From Arthrobacter sp. B1I2 (GTDB lineage: Bacteria > Actinomycetota > Actinomycetes > Actinomycetales > Micrococcaceae), in assembly GCF_030816485.1 (NCBI RefSeq), contig NZ_JAUSYC010000001.1:4252476-4316475 (forward strand): a DNA stretch of 64,000 nucleotides, read 5' to 3'. A model generated the notes under the pieces. That model was not told the DNA's origin. It saw only the letters and a list, made by a program, of their open reading frames with translations, and searched no databases. The stretch's first letter is position 1. The number at the start of each line of letters is the position of its first letter. Both the position numbers and the translations under genes were made by a program. Below, piece after piece: positions 16,304 to 25,481 of this stretch.

Positions 16304-17745
16304 GTCCCGGCGCCCACGATCTTCAATGCCAGCAGGCAGGTGGCGCGGACTTCGCCGTCATCCAGGTCAACCCGCAGAAGCTCCTCGATCTTGTGCAACC
16401 TGTACGTCAGGGTGTTGCGGTGGATGAAGAGCTCGCTGCAGGTCTCGCGGGTATTCCCGCTGTGCCGCAAGTACGCCTCAAGCGTTTCGCGCAAGGCGGT
16501 GCCGCCGTCGGACATCAACGGGGCCAGGAGGCGCCGGGACATTCCCACCAGTCCCGGCCCGGGCAGGCCCTCCACCACGCCGGCGAGGTCTGCAACCGGC
16601 GCCTGATGGAGCCCCGGCTCGCCTACCCGGCGGCGGGCCAGCTGCAGCACCAGCGGCAGTTCGTCCAGATTCCCGCACCGGGAGACGACGGCGGACAGTT
16701 CCGGCGCGTCCTGGAAGGACTTCCGGACGGCTTCCATCAGCTCCATCCCGGCTTCCCTGCGCTGTACCAGCACGGTGGTGAGGCCCGCCTCCTCCATGAA
16801 CCGCACCGTGCTGTACTCAGCCTGCAGGCCCACCCTCACGCGCCACGCGATGGTCCTCAGCTTGGCCGGCGCAATCTCCCCTGCTCCGCCGATCAGCACC
16901 GAGCCCCACTCCCCGTCCGGCTCGAACCCGGCCTCCGCGGCGTAGCGCCGCAGGGCCGGCGTCGGCGTTCCCCTGGCCTCGTAGAGCGCCTCCATGAACC
17001 GTGCGGCTTCCCGCGAATGCAGGGGCGACCGGGAGCCAAGGGTGTAGCTCAGCTGCATGGCAATGACCGCCGCCACCGGCCCCAGCAGCGGCTGCAGCAC
17101 CACGCTGCTCTTGATTCCCTCGATGGCCAGCCTGAACCGGAGAATTCCGCCGCTCGGCAGGCTCAGGGTGGTCCGGGCCGTTCCGCCCCCGGCTGTTCCT
17201 GCGGAGATGAGTTCAAAGCCGTTGTGGTCAAGGACCGCAACCCGCGCCCGGATCGCGGTGGCAACCCGCTCCAGTACCTGCGCCAGGGAATGGCCGCCTG
17301 CCGCCAGCCTGGTGCACTCATCGGCCAGCTCCCACCCGGCGCGCAGCTCGGCATAACGTTCGGCCGCGATGAGCTGGTCCACATGCCTCATCACCAGGAC
17401 GAACGGCACCTCCGGAGGCAGCTCAAGCAACGGAAGGCCAAGGGTTTCACAGGCCTTCACCAGGCCCGCCGGCAAGTCGCGGTGCGCTGCGCCCAGGCCG
17501 AAAACCAGCCCCGCTACGGGCACGGACATCAGACGCTCAACGTAGGCATCCCAAATGCGGTAGTCCTTGACGTTGAGGCCCATCCCGTTGGTCAGCAGCA
17601 GCGCGTTGACGCTGAGGAAGGGCGTGGGGTCCATGTGCTCCGTGGGCGCGCACCAGGCGATGGGCCGGGCGAGGCGTCCCGGACTGCCGGCCACGGCAAG
17701 GCGGATGTTCAGCGCGGGGTCCGCTAGTAGATCGGCAACACGCAT
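16300..17745 (-). CDS. PucR family transcriptional regulator
   Basis: 481 residues. The N-terminal PucR domain (MRVADLLADPALNIRLAVAG onward, about 1-125) is followed by a GAF-like central part and a C-terminal helix-turn-helix (TLEAYLRHSGN...LFIHRNTLTYRLHKIEELL, about 425-460). PucR proteins typically control purine, amine or amino-acid catabolism. It is divergent to pxpA at 100 bases distance, so it most probably activates the pxp-biotin-carboxylase genes. Its stop overlaps the LacI stop by 4 bases in convergent orientation. Confidence 0.9.
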   Translation of the reverse strand: MRVADLLADPALNIRLAVAGSPGRLARPIAWCAPTEHMDPTPFLSVNALLLTNGMGLNVKDYRIWDAYVERLMSVPVAGLVFGLGAAHRDLPAGLVKACETLGLPLLELPPEVPFVLVMRHVDQLIAAERYAELRAGWELADECTRLAAGGHSLAQVLERVATAIRARVAVLDHNGFELISAGTAGGGTARTTLSLPSGGILRFRLAIEGIKSSVVLQPLLGPVAAVIAMQLSYTLGSRSPLHSREAARFMEALYEARGTPTPALRRYAAEAGFEPDGEWGSVLIGGAGEIAPAKLRTIAWRVRVGLQAEYSTVRFMEEAGLTTVLVQRREAGMELMEAVRKSFQDAPELSAVVSRCGNLDELPLVLQLARRRVGEPGLHQAPVADLAGVVEGLPGPGLVGMSRRLLAPLMSDGGTALRETLEAYLRHSGNTRETCSELFIHRNTLTYRLHKIEELLRVDLDDGEVRATCLLALKIVGAGT

Positions 17746-17845
17746 GGCAATTCCTCCCGGTTAGTGCAAGAAGCATAATCCGCCTGTTCACATTCGGCGA
17801 TCCGCCCAATTCCGGTAGGGTCCCCGCCTCTGTACCGTTGCCTGC

Positions 17846-18610
17846 ATGCACAAAAACGTGACGGAAACCACGCCTGCCCAGGTGCTCCTGAATTCGGACA
17901 TGGGTGAAGGTTTTGGATTGCACGAGTTCGGAAACGACGTTGCCCTGATGGAGATCATCGACGTCGCCAACGTCGCCTGCGGCTACCACGCCGGAGACCC
18001 GGACGTCATGAACCGCACGGTGGCCCTTGCCGCTGAGCACGGTGTGGCCGTCGGGGCCCATCCCGGGCTCCCCGACCCCATGGGCTTCGGCCGCCGCCGC
18101 ATGGTCCTCACGCCGGACGAAGTGGAGTCGATCATCCTGTACCAGACGGGGGCACTGACCGCTTTCCTGGCGAAGAACGGCCTGTCCCTCAACCACATCA
18201 AGCCCCACGGGGCCCTCTACGGCATGCTCGCTGGCGACGAAGACCTCATGCAGGCAGCGGCCGGAACAGCCAAACAGTTCGCTGTTCCGTTCTACGGGCT
18301 CGCCGGCACCGCTCACGAAGCCGTGTGCCGTGCCATGGGTGTGGACTTCGTTGCCGAACTCTACGTGGACCTGAATTACGGCCCCGACGGCGGGCTCCTG
18401 ATCCAGCGCCGCCCCGCGCCCACGGACCCGGCCGCCGCCGCAGAACGCGTCAGCCGGGCGGTGGCAGGCGAGCCTGTGGCCGCCGTCGACGGCACTCCCC
18501 TGGACATCACGTTCCAAAGCATCTGCGTCCATTCCGATGCTCCCAACGCCGTCGCCGTCGCCTCCGCCGTGCGCAAGGCACTCAACTCAACCCGATCCAC
18601 CCACTCCTGA
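17846..18610 (+). CDS. pxpA: 5-oxoprolinase subunit A / LamB-YcsF family
   Basis: 254 residues. LLNSDMGEGFG (13-23), NVACGYHAGDP (about 43-53), VGAHPGLPDPMGFGRR (about 72-87) and KPHGALYG (about 118-125) are the conserved blocks of the LamB/YcsF family. In E. coli, PxpA with PxpB and PxpC forms an ATP-dependent 5-oxoprolinase that opens 5-oxoproline to glutamate. It starts a five-gene unit whose members lie 13 bases apart or overlap. The early start at 17846 is kept because upstream lies the PucR promoter region. Confidence 0.9.
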   Translation: MHKNVTETTPAQVLLNSDMGEGFGLHEFGNDVALMEIIDVANVACGYHAGDPDVMNRTVALAAEHGVAVGAHPGLPDPMGFGRRRMVLTPDEVESIILYQTGALTAFLAKNGLSLNHIKPHGALYGMLAGDEDLMQAAAGTAKQFAVPFYGLAGTAHEAVCRAMGVDFVAELYVDLNYGPDGGLLIQRRPAPTDPAAAAERVSRAVAGEPVAAVDGTPLDITFQSICVHSDAPNAVAVASAVRKALNSTRSTHS

Positions 18611-18623
18611 AAGCGAGAAGCAC

Positions 18624-18863
18624 ATGGCCACGATCGTTTCACCCCTTCCCGGAGTCTTCTACCGCAAGCCCGGACCGGGCAAACCCCCCTTCGCCAATGA
18701 AGGCGACACCATCGAAGTCGGCCAGACCATCGGCATCGTGGAAATCATGAAGCAGTTCACCGAGATCCAGTCCGACGTCGCCGGGACCCTTGAATCCTTT
18801 GAAGTCAACGAAGGCGAGATGGTCAACCCGGGCGACTCCATCGTCGTCATCCGGGAAGGATAA
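18624..18863 (+). CDS. Biotin/lipoyl carrier protein (BCCP-type)
   Basis: 79 residues from the ATG at 18624, with AAGCGAGAAG upstream. It is a minimal biotinyl domain: SPLPGVFYRKPGPGKPPF, then VGQTIGIVEIMKQFTEI with the biotin lysine in EIMK (residue about 43), and GEMVNPGDSIVVI. The longer AccB N-terminal region is missing. It lies between pxpA and the biotin carboxylase gene, so the carboxylase probably charges it. Confidence 0.85.
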   Translation: MATIVSPLPGVFYRKPGPGKPPFANEGDTIEVGQTIGIVEIMKQFTEIQSDVAGTLESFEVNEGEMVNPGDSIVVIREG

Positions 18864-18872
18864 AGGCAGCCC

Positions 18873-20222
18873 ATGAAACTGTTCATCGCAAACCGCGGCG
18901 AGATTGCCGTGCGGGTCGCCAGGACCGCCCGCGAAATGGGCATCGAGACAGTGCTGGGAGTCAGCGAGCCCGACGCCGAATCACTGGCAGCCCGGTCAGC
19001 GGACCATTACGTGGTGGTTGGCCCGGCCCAGGCAGCAGCCAGCTACCTGAACCAGGACGCCCTGGTCGCCGCAGCCCGGGAGCAGGGGTGCGACGCCGTG
19101 CACCCCGGCTACGGCTTCCTCTCGGAGAATGCCGACTTCGCCCGGAAGGTGGCAGACGCCGGCCTGACCTGGGTGGGCCCGAACGCGGACACCATCGCCA
19201 TGATGGGCAACAAGTCCCTGGCCAGGGAATCGGCAGCCAAAGCCGGGGTCCCCGTGCTGCGGGGGTCGGACGGGCCTCTGGACCCGGAGGCGGACGCCGT
19301 CGAAATTGCGCGCGGCATCGGGTACCCGCTGGTGGTGAAGGCTTCCGCAGGAGGCGGCGGCAGGGGCATCCGCTTCGTGCACGACGAAGGCGAGCTCCTG
19401 GAGACCATCGAAATGGCCCGGGACGAAGCCGCTGCCGTCTTCGGTGACGCCACCGTCTACCTGGAACGGTTCGTGGAGCATGCCCGCCACGTTGAGGTGC
19501 AGGTCCTCGGCGACGGGACCAACTTCATCCATTTGGGTGACCGGGACTGTTCCATGCAGCGCCGTTCCCAGAAGGTGCTGGAGGAAGCCCCGGCCCCGGA
19601 CCTTCCCGAGGCCGTCCGCACTACCATCCGGGAGTCTTCCGTAGCTCTGGCCCGCCAATGCGGCTACCACGGAGCGGGGACGGTGGAGTTCCTGTACGAC
19701 CCCGTCAACCACGAGGCGGCGTTCATTGAGATGAACACGCGCATCCAGGTGGAGCACCCCATCACCGAGCAGATCACCGGCGTGGACCTGGTCCGCGAGC
19801 AACTGCTGATCGCCTCCACCGGCTCCATGTCGATTTCCCAGGACGACGTGCGCTTCACCGGCCATGCCATCGAATGCCGCATCAACGCGGAAGACCCCAA
19901 CCACCACTTCTTCCCCAGCCCGGGGGTGATCCGGTCCCTGGAATGGCCATCGGGTGAGGGAATCCGGGTGGACACCGGCGTGGAGGCAGGATCGGTTGTG
20001 AGCCCGTACTACGACTCCCTCCTGGCCAAGCTGATCGTCCACGCCCCGGACCGGGACGCCGCCATCGCAGCTGCCCTGGCGGCTTTGGAGGCAACACACA
20101 TCGAAGGGGTCAAGACCACCGTCCCCGTCCACACGGCGCTGCTGAAACGGCCTGAATTTGCCGGCGTCAGCCACCACTCCAAGTTCATCGAAACCGCAGC
20201 CGATCTGATGGGGGCAAAATGA
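18873..20222 (+). CDS. Biotin carboxylase (AccC-like)
   Basis: 449 residues, the length of stand-alone AccC. FIANRGEIAVRVARTAREMGI (3-23) is the opening; VKASAGGGGRGIRFV is the ATP-binding glycine loop, and EMNTRIQVEHPITEQITG holds the catalytic arginine and the HPxTE block. It carboxylates biotin on the carrier protein with ATP and bicarbonate. The gene is in one unit with the 79-residue carrier and pxpB/pxpC, which makes a dedicated carboxylase likely; participation in the cell's acyl-CoA carboxylase is the alternative. Confidence 0.9.
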   Translation: MKLFIANRGEIAVRVARTAREMGIETVLGVSEPDAESLAARSADHYVVVGPAQAAASYLNQDALVAAAREQGCDAVHPGYGFLSENADFARKVADAGLTWVGPNADTIAMMGNKSLARESAAKAGVPVLRGSDGPLDPEADAVEIARGIGYPLVVKASAGGGGRGIRFVHDEGELLETIEMARDEAAAVFGDATVYLERFVEHARHVEVQVLGDGTNFIHLGDRDCSMQRRSQKVLEEAPAPDLPEAVRTTIRESSVALARQCGYHGAGTVEFLYDPVNHEAAFIEMNTRIQVEHPITEQITGVDLVREQLLIASTGSMSISQDDVRFTGHAIECRINAEDPNHHFFPSPGVIRSLEWPSGEGIRVDTGVEAGSVVSPYYDSLLAKLIVHAPDRDAAIAAALAALEATHIEGVKTTVPVHTALLKRPEFAGVSHHSKFIETAADLMGAK

Positions 20223-21124
20223 CCACCGACGCCGCCGTCCTCCCGGGTGCCCGCTACACCTGGGGCGGGGACGAATTCCTGTTCGTGGAAGTCTCCGAGG
20301 CCATGAGCCTGCCTGCGAACTTCAAGGTCATGTCCATCGCCGGCAGGCTCTCCGCGGCCCAACTGCCGGGAATCGTGGACATCTGCCCCGCCAACGCATC
20401 CCTGCTGGTGCGGTTCGATCCTGACGTCCTGCCTCCGGAACAGCTGGAAACGGCCGTGAGGGACATCGAGCGCGACCTGATGAACCACCAGGAACGGGCG
20501 CTTGAAACCCGGATCATTGAAGTCCCCGTCTGGTACGAGGACCCCTTCACCGCCGAAGTGGCTGAGCGGTTCCGCGAAGGCTTCCACCAGGAGCCTGAAG
20601 GCAGCGACATCGACTATGCGGCCAAGGTCAACCACCTCAAGGACGCCGCGGAATTCATCCAGCGGCACCACGAACAGCCGTGGCTGGTGTCCATGGTGGG
20701 CTTCGTGGCCGGGCTGCCGTTCCTGTTCCAGCTGGTGGACCGCGACAAGCAGCTGGAGGTTCCCAAGTACCTGAGCCCGCGGACCGACACCCCGAAACTG
20801 ACCGTGGGGCACGGAGGATGCTTCGGCTGCATCTATTCCGTCCGCGGCGCCGGCGGATACCAGATGTTCGGCGTGGCCGCCGCCCCCATCTTTGATCCCG
20901 GGCAGGCCCTGGCGGACTTCAAGGATTTCATGGTGTTTTTCCGCCCCGGGGACATCGTGAAGTTCAAGCCGGTCACCGAGGCGGAATACAACTCAATCCA
21001 GGCCGAGATCTCGGCCGGCACCTTCCGCTACCGGCAGGCGCCGGTAACCTTCGAGCTGTCCAAGGCACTGGCAGACCCCGAAGGCTACAACCGTGAACTC
21101 ATGGAGGCCCTCAATGGCATTTGA
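20219..21124 (+). CDS. pxpB: 5-oxoprolinase subunit B / KipI family
   Basis: 301 residues; the start overlaps the previous stop (ATGA). It belongs to the allophanate-hydrolase-subunit-1-like (AHS1) family: SMVGFVAGLPFLFQL (about 155-169) and the nearby GCFGCIYSVRGAGGYQMFG block are conserved. It is longer than the typical 220-residue PxpB because of an N-terminal region (about 80 residues). AHS1 with AHS2 (pxpC) builds the carboxyltransferase-like part of urea carboxylase. Confidence 0.85.
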   Translation: MTTDAAVLPGARYTWGGDEFLFVEVSEAMSLPANFKVMSIAGRLSAAQLPGIVDICPANASLLVRFDPDVLPPEQLETAVRDIERDLMNHQERALETRIIEVPVWYEDPFTAEVAERFREGFHQEPEGSDIDYAAKVNHLKDAAEFIQRHHEQPWLVSMVGFVAGLPFLFQLVDRDKQLEVPKYLSPRTDTPKLTVGHGGCFGCIYSVRGAGGYQMFGVAAAPIFDPGQALADFKDFMVFFRPGDIVKFKPVTEAEYNSIQAEISAGTFRYRQAPVTFELSKALADPEGYNRELMEALNGI

Positions 21125-22094
21125 AATTGGAAACCCGGGCCTGGCCACCACTGTCCAGGACCAGGGGCGCACGGGCCACTACAACGTGGGCATCCCGCAA
21201 AGCGGTTCCATGGACCAGTACTCCGCTGAGCTCGGAAATGCACTGGTGGGAAACACGGCACGGGAAGCGGTCCTTGAGTGCACCTACCTCGGACCCGTGC
21301 TGACCACCGACAGCGACGCGGTCATCGCCGTCACGGGCGCCCCTGTGGAGGTGAAGGTCAACGGGGAGCCGCGGCCCCAGTGGAGCCGCCTGCTGCTGAA
21401 GGCCGGGGATCAGCTCTCCTTCGGCGTCATCCAGGGCGGCACCCGCTACTACATCGCAGTCCAGGGCGGCATCGACGTCCCGGAGGTGCTCGGAAGCCGC
21501 TCCACGTACAGCCTCGGCGGGATCGGCGGGTTCAAGGGCCGGAAGCTTGAGGCGGGAGACGTGGTCCCCGTGGGCGCGCCCCTCAACGGTGGAAAAATTC
21601 CCCAGGCCGAGACCGTTCCGGAGGAATTCCGGCCCGTTTACGCCAAAGAGCAGGAAGTCCGGATCGTGCTGGGGTTGTACGACCACCGCCTCACCGACGA
21701 AGGCCTGGGCAATCTCCTGAATGACGAGTGGAAAGTGACCCCGGTGGCTGACCGGATGGGCCTGCGCTACTCCGGCCCGGGGGTGAAATGGAAAGAACGG
21801 GAACAGCCTTTCGGCGCCGGCTCGGACCCCTCCAACATTGTGGACGCCGGGTACGCCGTGGGGTCCATCCAGATTCCCGGCGGCACCCAGCCCATCATCC
21901 TGCACCGCGATGCCGTCTCCGGCGGCGGGTACGCCATGGTGGGCACCGTGATCAGCGCCGACATGGATCTGGTTGCCAGGGCGGCCCCCGGAACGGCAAC
22001 CCGGTTTGTGGCTGTCAGCCTGGCTGATGCCCTGGAGGCCCGGCGGGATCTTGCTGCACGCCGGAACAAGGCGTGGGCGGCACTGGGTCGATAA
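21114..22094 (+). CDS. pxpC: 5-oxoprolinase subunit C / KipA family
   Basis: 326 residues from the ATG at 21114, overlapping the end of pxpB by 11 bases. GNPGLATTVQDQGRTGHYNVGIPQSGSMD (5-33) is the AHS2 family opening, and DRMGLRYSGP and GSIQIPGGTQPIILHRDAVSGGGY are further conserved blocks. Databases name this family biotin-dependent carboxyltransferase, which fits the BCCP and biotin carboxylase genes just upstream. It ends the operon; a strong hairpin follows 42 bases later. Confidence 0.85.
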   Translation: MAFEIGNPGLATTVQDQGRTGHYNVGIPQSGSMDQYSAELGNALVGNTAREAVLECTYLGPVLTTDSDAVIAVTGAPVEVKVNGEPRPQWSRLLLKAGDQLSFGVIQGGTRYYIAVQGGIDVPEVLGSRSTYSLGGIGGFKGRKLEAGDVVPVGAPLNGGKIPQAETVPEEFRPVYAKEQEVRIVLGLYDHRLTDEGLGNLLNDEWKVTPVADRMGLRYSGPGVKWKEREQPFGAGSDPSNIVDAGYAVGSIQIPGGTQPIILHRDAVSGGGYAMVGTVISADMDLVARAAPGTATRFVAVSLADALEARRDLAARRNKAWAALGR

Positions 22095-22136
22095 GGCAGT
22101 AGCAGTTCGCGTAACCAGCAGTTTCTGTATTGCGAA

Positions 22137-22166
22137 GGGCGCGCCCGGCGAAAGCCGGACGCGCCC
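22137..22166. terminator. Strong hairpin between pxpC and the permease gene
   Basis: 13-base arms 22137-22149 and 22154-22166 pair around a GAAA tetraloop with one mismatch. It lies between two convergent genes and can stop transcription from either side. An almost identical hairpin sits at 7205. Confidence 0.75.
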
Positions 22167-22212
22167 TCGGTTCTGCCCCTGGACCCCTAGTCGTGGTTCC
22201 CAAGCGGCTGAG

Positions 22213-23625
22213 TTAGTCGATGAGCACCCGCGGCTTGGCCTCGTCGGTTGCTGCAAGAACGGCCGGAACCTTGCCCGACCGGTGGTTCAGCCAGTTCGCC
22301 CCTGCCAGCAGTGCCACCAACGCGAACGTGCTCAGGAGCTGGGGGCGGGAGTCCTCACCGATGAAGCCCACCGTGAAGATCGCCGCGAGGATGACCAGGC
22401 CGAGGGAAGTGAGCCACGGGAACCCGGGCATCCGCAGGGGAAGGTCCGTGCCCTCGCGGTCGGCGCGGAGCCGCAGCGCGAGCTGGGCCAGGAGCGCGGA
22501 CGTCCACACCAGAAGACAGGTCGAGCCCACGATGTTCAGCAGGACCGGCAGGACCTTCTCGGGGAACGCCAGCTCCAGCACAACCGTGACCACGCCGAAG
22601 GCAACGCTGGCCAGGACTGCGGCCACCGGAACCCGAGCCGCGGACACCGAAGCCAGCCAACGCGGTGCTTCGCCGCGCTCGGCCAGGGAGAATGCCATCC
22701 GCGAGGCACCGTAGAGGTTGGCGTTGAGGGCGGAGAGCAGTGCCGCGACGGCCACCAGGGTGATGGCGGTGGCAGCGCCGGGCATACCGGCGGCGTCCAG
22801 CACTGCGGCGAACGGGCTCTTCAGCCCCGCCGAACCCACGGGAACCACGGCCGCGATCACGAAGATGGCACCGATGTAGAACACCAGGATGCGCCACAGC
22901 ACGGTGCGGACTGCCTTCTTGACGCTGCGGGCCGGCTCAGCCGTCTCGGCTGCCGCCACGGACACGATCTCGGTGCCACCGAACGCGAACGCCACCACAA
23001 ACAGTGCCGTCGCAATCCCGGCAAAACCACTCGGTGCGAAGCCGGCTCCGGTGAAGTTGGAAAGACCTGGCGACTGCACGCCCGGCAGCCAGCCGAAGAG
23101 CAGGGCGGCGCCCACCAGCAGGAACCCCACGATCGCCGCCACCTTGAGCAGGGCGAACCAGAACTCGAACTCGCCGAAATTCTTTACGCTGGTCAGGTTC
23201 ACGCCGGTGAGCAGCACGATGAACACGAAGGCCATCAGCCACACCGGGAGGGCGGGGAAGATGGTGGCCAGCAGGCCCGCCGCGCCGAGCGCCTCGGCAG
23301 CGATGACCACCACCAGCTGCAGCCACCAGAGCCAGCCAACCGTGGCACCGGCCACGGGCCCGTACGCCTTGGCGGTGTACACGGAGAAGGCACCGCTGTC
23401 CGGATTGGCGGCAGCCATCTCGCCGAGCGCCCACATCACCAGGATGATGAGCGTACCGGCCACCAGGTAGGAGATCAGCACCGCCGGGCCGGCGGCCTGG
23501 ATGCCGGCGCCGGAGCCGATGAACAGGCCCGCGCCGATGGCGCTTCCCAGGCCCATCATGGTGAGCTGCCGGGGTTTGAGGGCCGCGCCGAGGGCGCGGG
23601 CAGACGTCTTTGTCTGTTGTTCCAT
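22213..23625 (-). CDS. Amino acid permease (APC superfamily)
   Basis: 470 residues from the ATG at 23625 (AGAGGAA upstream); a longer frame to 23727 is not typical for the family. About 12 membrane helices. MMGLGSAIGAGLFIGSGAGIQ near residue 23 and GPAVLISYLVAG are the AAT-subfamily opening motifs. FAFGGTEIVSVAAAET is the conserved helix-6 area. It imports amino acids with protons. It follows the aminotransferase gene by 43 bases, so uptake and transamination of the same amino acid is likely, perhaps an aromatic one. Confidence 0.9.
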   Translation of the reverse strand: MEQQTKTSARALGAALKPRQLTMMGLGSAIGAGLFIGSGAGIQAAGPAVLISYLVAGTLIILVMWALGEMAAANPDSGAFSVYTAKAYGPVAGATVGWLWWLQLVVVIAAEALGAAGLLATIFPALPVWLMAFVFIVLLTGVNLTSVKNFGEFEFWFALLKVAAIVGFLLVGAALLFGWLPGVQSPGLSNFTGAGFAPSGFAGIATALFVVAFAFGGTEIVSVAAAETAEPARSVKKAVRTVLWRILVFYIGAIFVIAAVVPVGSAGLKSPFAAVLDAAGMPGAATAITLVAVAALLSALNANLYGASRMAFSLAERGEAPRWLASVSAARVPVAAVLASVAFGVVTVVLELAFPEKVLPVLLNIVGSTCLLVWTSALLAQLALRLRADREGTDLPLRMPGFPWLTSLGLVILAAIFTVGFIGEDSRPQLLSTFALVALLAGANWLNHRSGKVPAVLAATDEAKPRVLID

Positions 23626-23668
23626 GGAGATTCCTCTGGTTGTAGGTGGAACTGTTGGGGATAAAACT

Positions 23669-24766
23669 TCAGGCCGCGTGGGCTGCCAGGAGCCGGAGCA
23701 CGCGGTCGTTGGAAGCGGGGTCGGCAACGGTGATCCGCACGCCGTCGCCCTGGTACGCCCGGACCAGGATGCCGGCGGAATCGAACGCGTCCACCAGGCT
23801 CATCCGGAGGTTGTCATCCGCGCGGATCCACAGGAAGTTGCCCTGGCTCGGCTGCAGCTTCCAGCCCTGCGTTTCCAGCTGGGCGGCCATTCGGGCACGC
23901 TCCTGCCGGACGGCGGCTACCCGCGCTTCCATCTCCTCCCCCGCGTCCAGCGATGCGATGGCCGCCTTCTGGGCCAGCGCACTCACGGCGAAGGGCAGGG
24001 CCGTGCGGCGCAGTCCTTCGGCAATAGCCGGCGCCGCCACGGCGTAGCCCACGCGCAGGCCGGCGAGTCCATAGGCCTTGGAGAAGGTGCGCAGGACGCA
24101 GACGTTCGGGTACCGGCGGTAGAGCGCCAGGGAGTCGGGGCCGCTGCCGGCGTCGGCGTATTCCACGTAGGCCTCGTCGATCACCACCAGGATGTCGGAG
24201 CGTACGGATCGCAGGAAGGCCTCGATGCGGTCGTGGCTGATGGGCACTCCGGTGGGGTTGTTGGGGGTGCAAAGCAGGATCACTTTGGTGCGGTCGGTGA
24301 CGGCGGCGGCCATGGCGTCCAGGTCGTGCCCCTCCAACTCGTCCAGCGGGATCCGGACCGACCGGGCGCCGGCCAGCTCCACCAGGATGGGGTACGCCTC
24401 GAAGGAGCGCCACGCGAAGACCACCTCATCCCCGGCGTCGCACAGTCCGGTGATGATCTGCTGCAGGACACCCACGCTTCCGGGACCCACCGCGACTTCT
24501 TCTGTGGTGACGCCCAGGTGCCGGGCCAGCCGTTCCCGGAGTTCGACGGCGGCGCTGTCCGGATAGCGGTTCATGGTGCCGGCCGCCTCGGCCACCGCAG
24601 CCATGGCGGCAGGCAGCGGGTCGTAATGGCTTTCGTTGCTGGCAAGGGCCGCGATGTCCGTACCGGCGCTGCGTCGGCCCGGGACGTACGACGGAAGGCC
24701 GGCTACCGCACCACGGAGGGTGGGCAACGCAGTTTTGGGAACGGCCAAAAGCTGATCACTGGTCAT
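23669..24766 (-). CDS. HisC-like pyridoxal-phosphate aminotransferase
   Basis: 365 residues, fold type I: ASNESHYDPLP (42-52), CTPNNPTG (166-173), DEAYVEYAD (197-205) and the PLP lysine 230 in TFSKAYGLAGLRVGYA. It is in the HisC/aromatic-aminotransferase group and could act on histidinol phosphate or on aromatic amino acids. The neighbours (permease, Lrp regulator, ThDP decarboxylase-like enzyme) and the absence of other his genes favour aromatic amino-acid catabolism. A scar of a second copy lies at 7280-7447. Confidence 0.85.
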   Translation of the reverse strand: MTSDQLLAVPKTALPTLRGAVAGLPSYVPGRRSAGTDIAALASNESHYDPLPAAMAAVAEAAGTMNRYPDSAAVELRERLARHLGVTTEEVAVGPGSVGVLQQIITGLCDAGDEVVFAWRSFEAYPILVELAGARSVRIPLDELEGHDLDAMAAAVTDRTKVILLCTPNNPTGVPISHDRIEAFLRSVRSDILVVIDEAYVEYADAGSGPDSLALYRRYPNVCVLRTFSKAYGLAGLRVGYAVAAPAIAEGLRRTALPFAVSALAQKAAIASLDAGEEMEARVAAVRQERARMAAQLETQGWKLQPSQGNFLWIRADDNLRMSLVDAFDSAGILVRAYQGDGVRITVADPASNDRVLRLLAAHAA

Positions 24767-24859
24767 GAGGTCCGATCATGGAAGTGACCCGGACCACAAT
24801 GCAAGGTAGGCTCCGGTGCCTGGGACTTCTGCTCAACTTCTAGTACCTCTGGTGAAAAT

Positions 24860-25372
24860 ATGACCATCGCAAACTCTCGCACCCTCGATTCCCTCGACGG
24901 CCGGATCATCCTTGCCCTAGACAAGGACCCCGAAGCCAGCGCCCTGGCACTTTCCCGGACACTCGGCGTCGCACGTAACACCGTCCACGCCCGGCTGGCA
25001 CGGCTGGAGCGCAGCGGCGCGCTCCGCTCCTTCAGCCGCAGGCTGGACCCCGCCGCCCTGGGCTACGAACTCATGGCCTTCCTCTCACTCTCGATCAGCC
25101 AGACCCGGACAGGCTCGGTGGAGAACGGGCTCGCCTCGATCCCCGAGGTCATTGAGGTGCACGCCACCACCGGGGACGCGGACCTTATGGCCAAGGTGGT
25201 GGCCCGCGGCACGGCCGATCTCTACCGCATCACCAACGAGATCCTGGAAATCGACGGGATCGAGCGGACCAGCACGGCCATCTCCATCCTGGAGCTCATG
25301 CCGCCCCGCTACGACGGCCTCCTGGCCAGGCTGTCAGAGCAGGAAACCCGCCCTTCGGACCAAACGCGGTGA
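24860..25372 (+). CDS. Lrp/AsnC family transcriptional regulator
   Basis: 170 residues. The N-terminal helix-turn-helix (LDSLDGRIILALDKDPEAS...SRTLGVARNTVHARLARLERSGAL) is followed by the RAM ligand-binding domain, containing TGDADLMAKVVARG. It lies in the 93-base gap's far side from the aminotransferase gene and just before the ThDP enzyme. It probably controls both in response to an amino acid. Confidence 0.9.
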   Translation: MTIANSRTLDSLDGRIILALDKDPEASALALSRTLGVARNTVHARLARLERSGALRSFSRRLDPAALGYELMAFLSLSISQTRTGSVENGLASIPEVIEVHATTGDADLMAKVVARGTADLYRITNEILEIDGIERTSTAISILELMPPRYDGLLARLSEQETRPSDQTR

Positions 25373-25481
25373 CGGGCACCACACGTAGGCACATTGTCAC
25401 TGCGAGCGCGTTCTGCTGCCAAAAGTCCCAGCAGCAACCAGCGGTGTTGCAAATGTGAGATGCAGGCCACACGATTCCTGC

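Noticed and set aside
15928..17727. 599-codon plus-strand frame across the LacI end and the PucR gene
   Set aside because: It overlaps two well-supported genes, is Arg/Pro/Gln/His-rich and shows no domain: a high-G+C shadow.
21973..23664. 563-codon plus-strand frame over the permease gene
   Set aside because: Antisense to a clear 12-helix permease with a start and ribosome site; composition (Gly, His, Gln, Arg) is that of an antisense frame.
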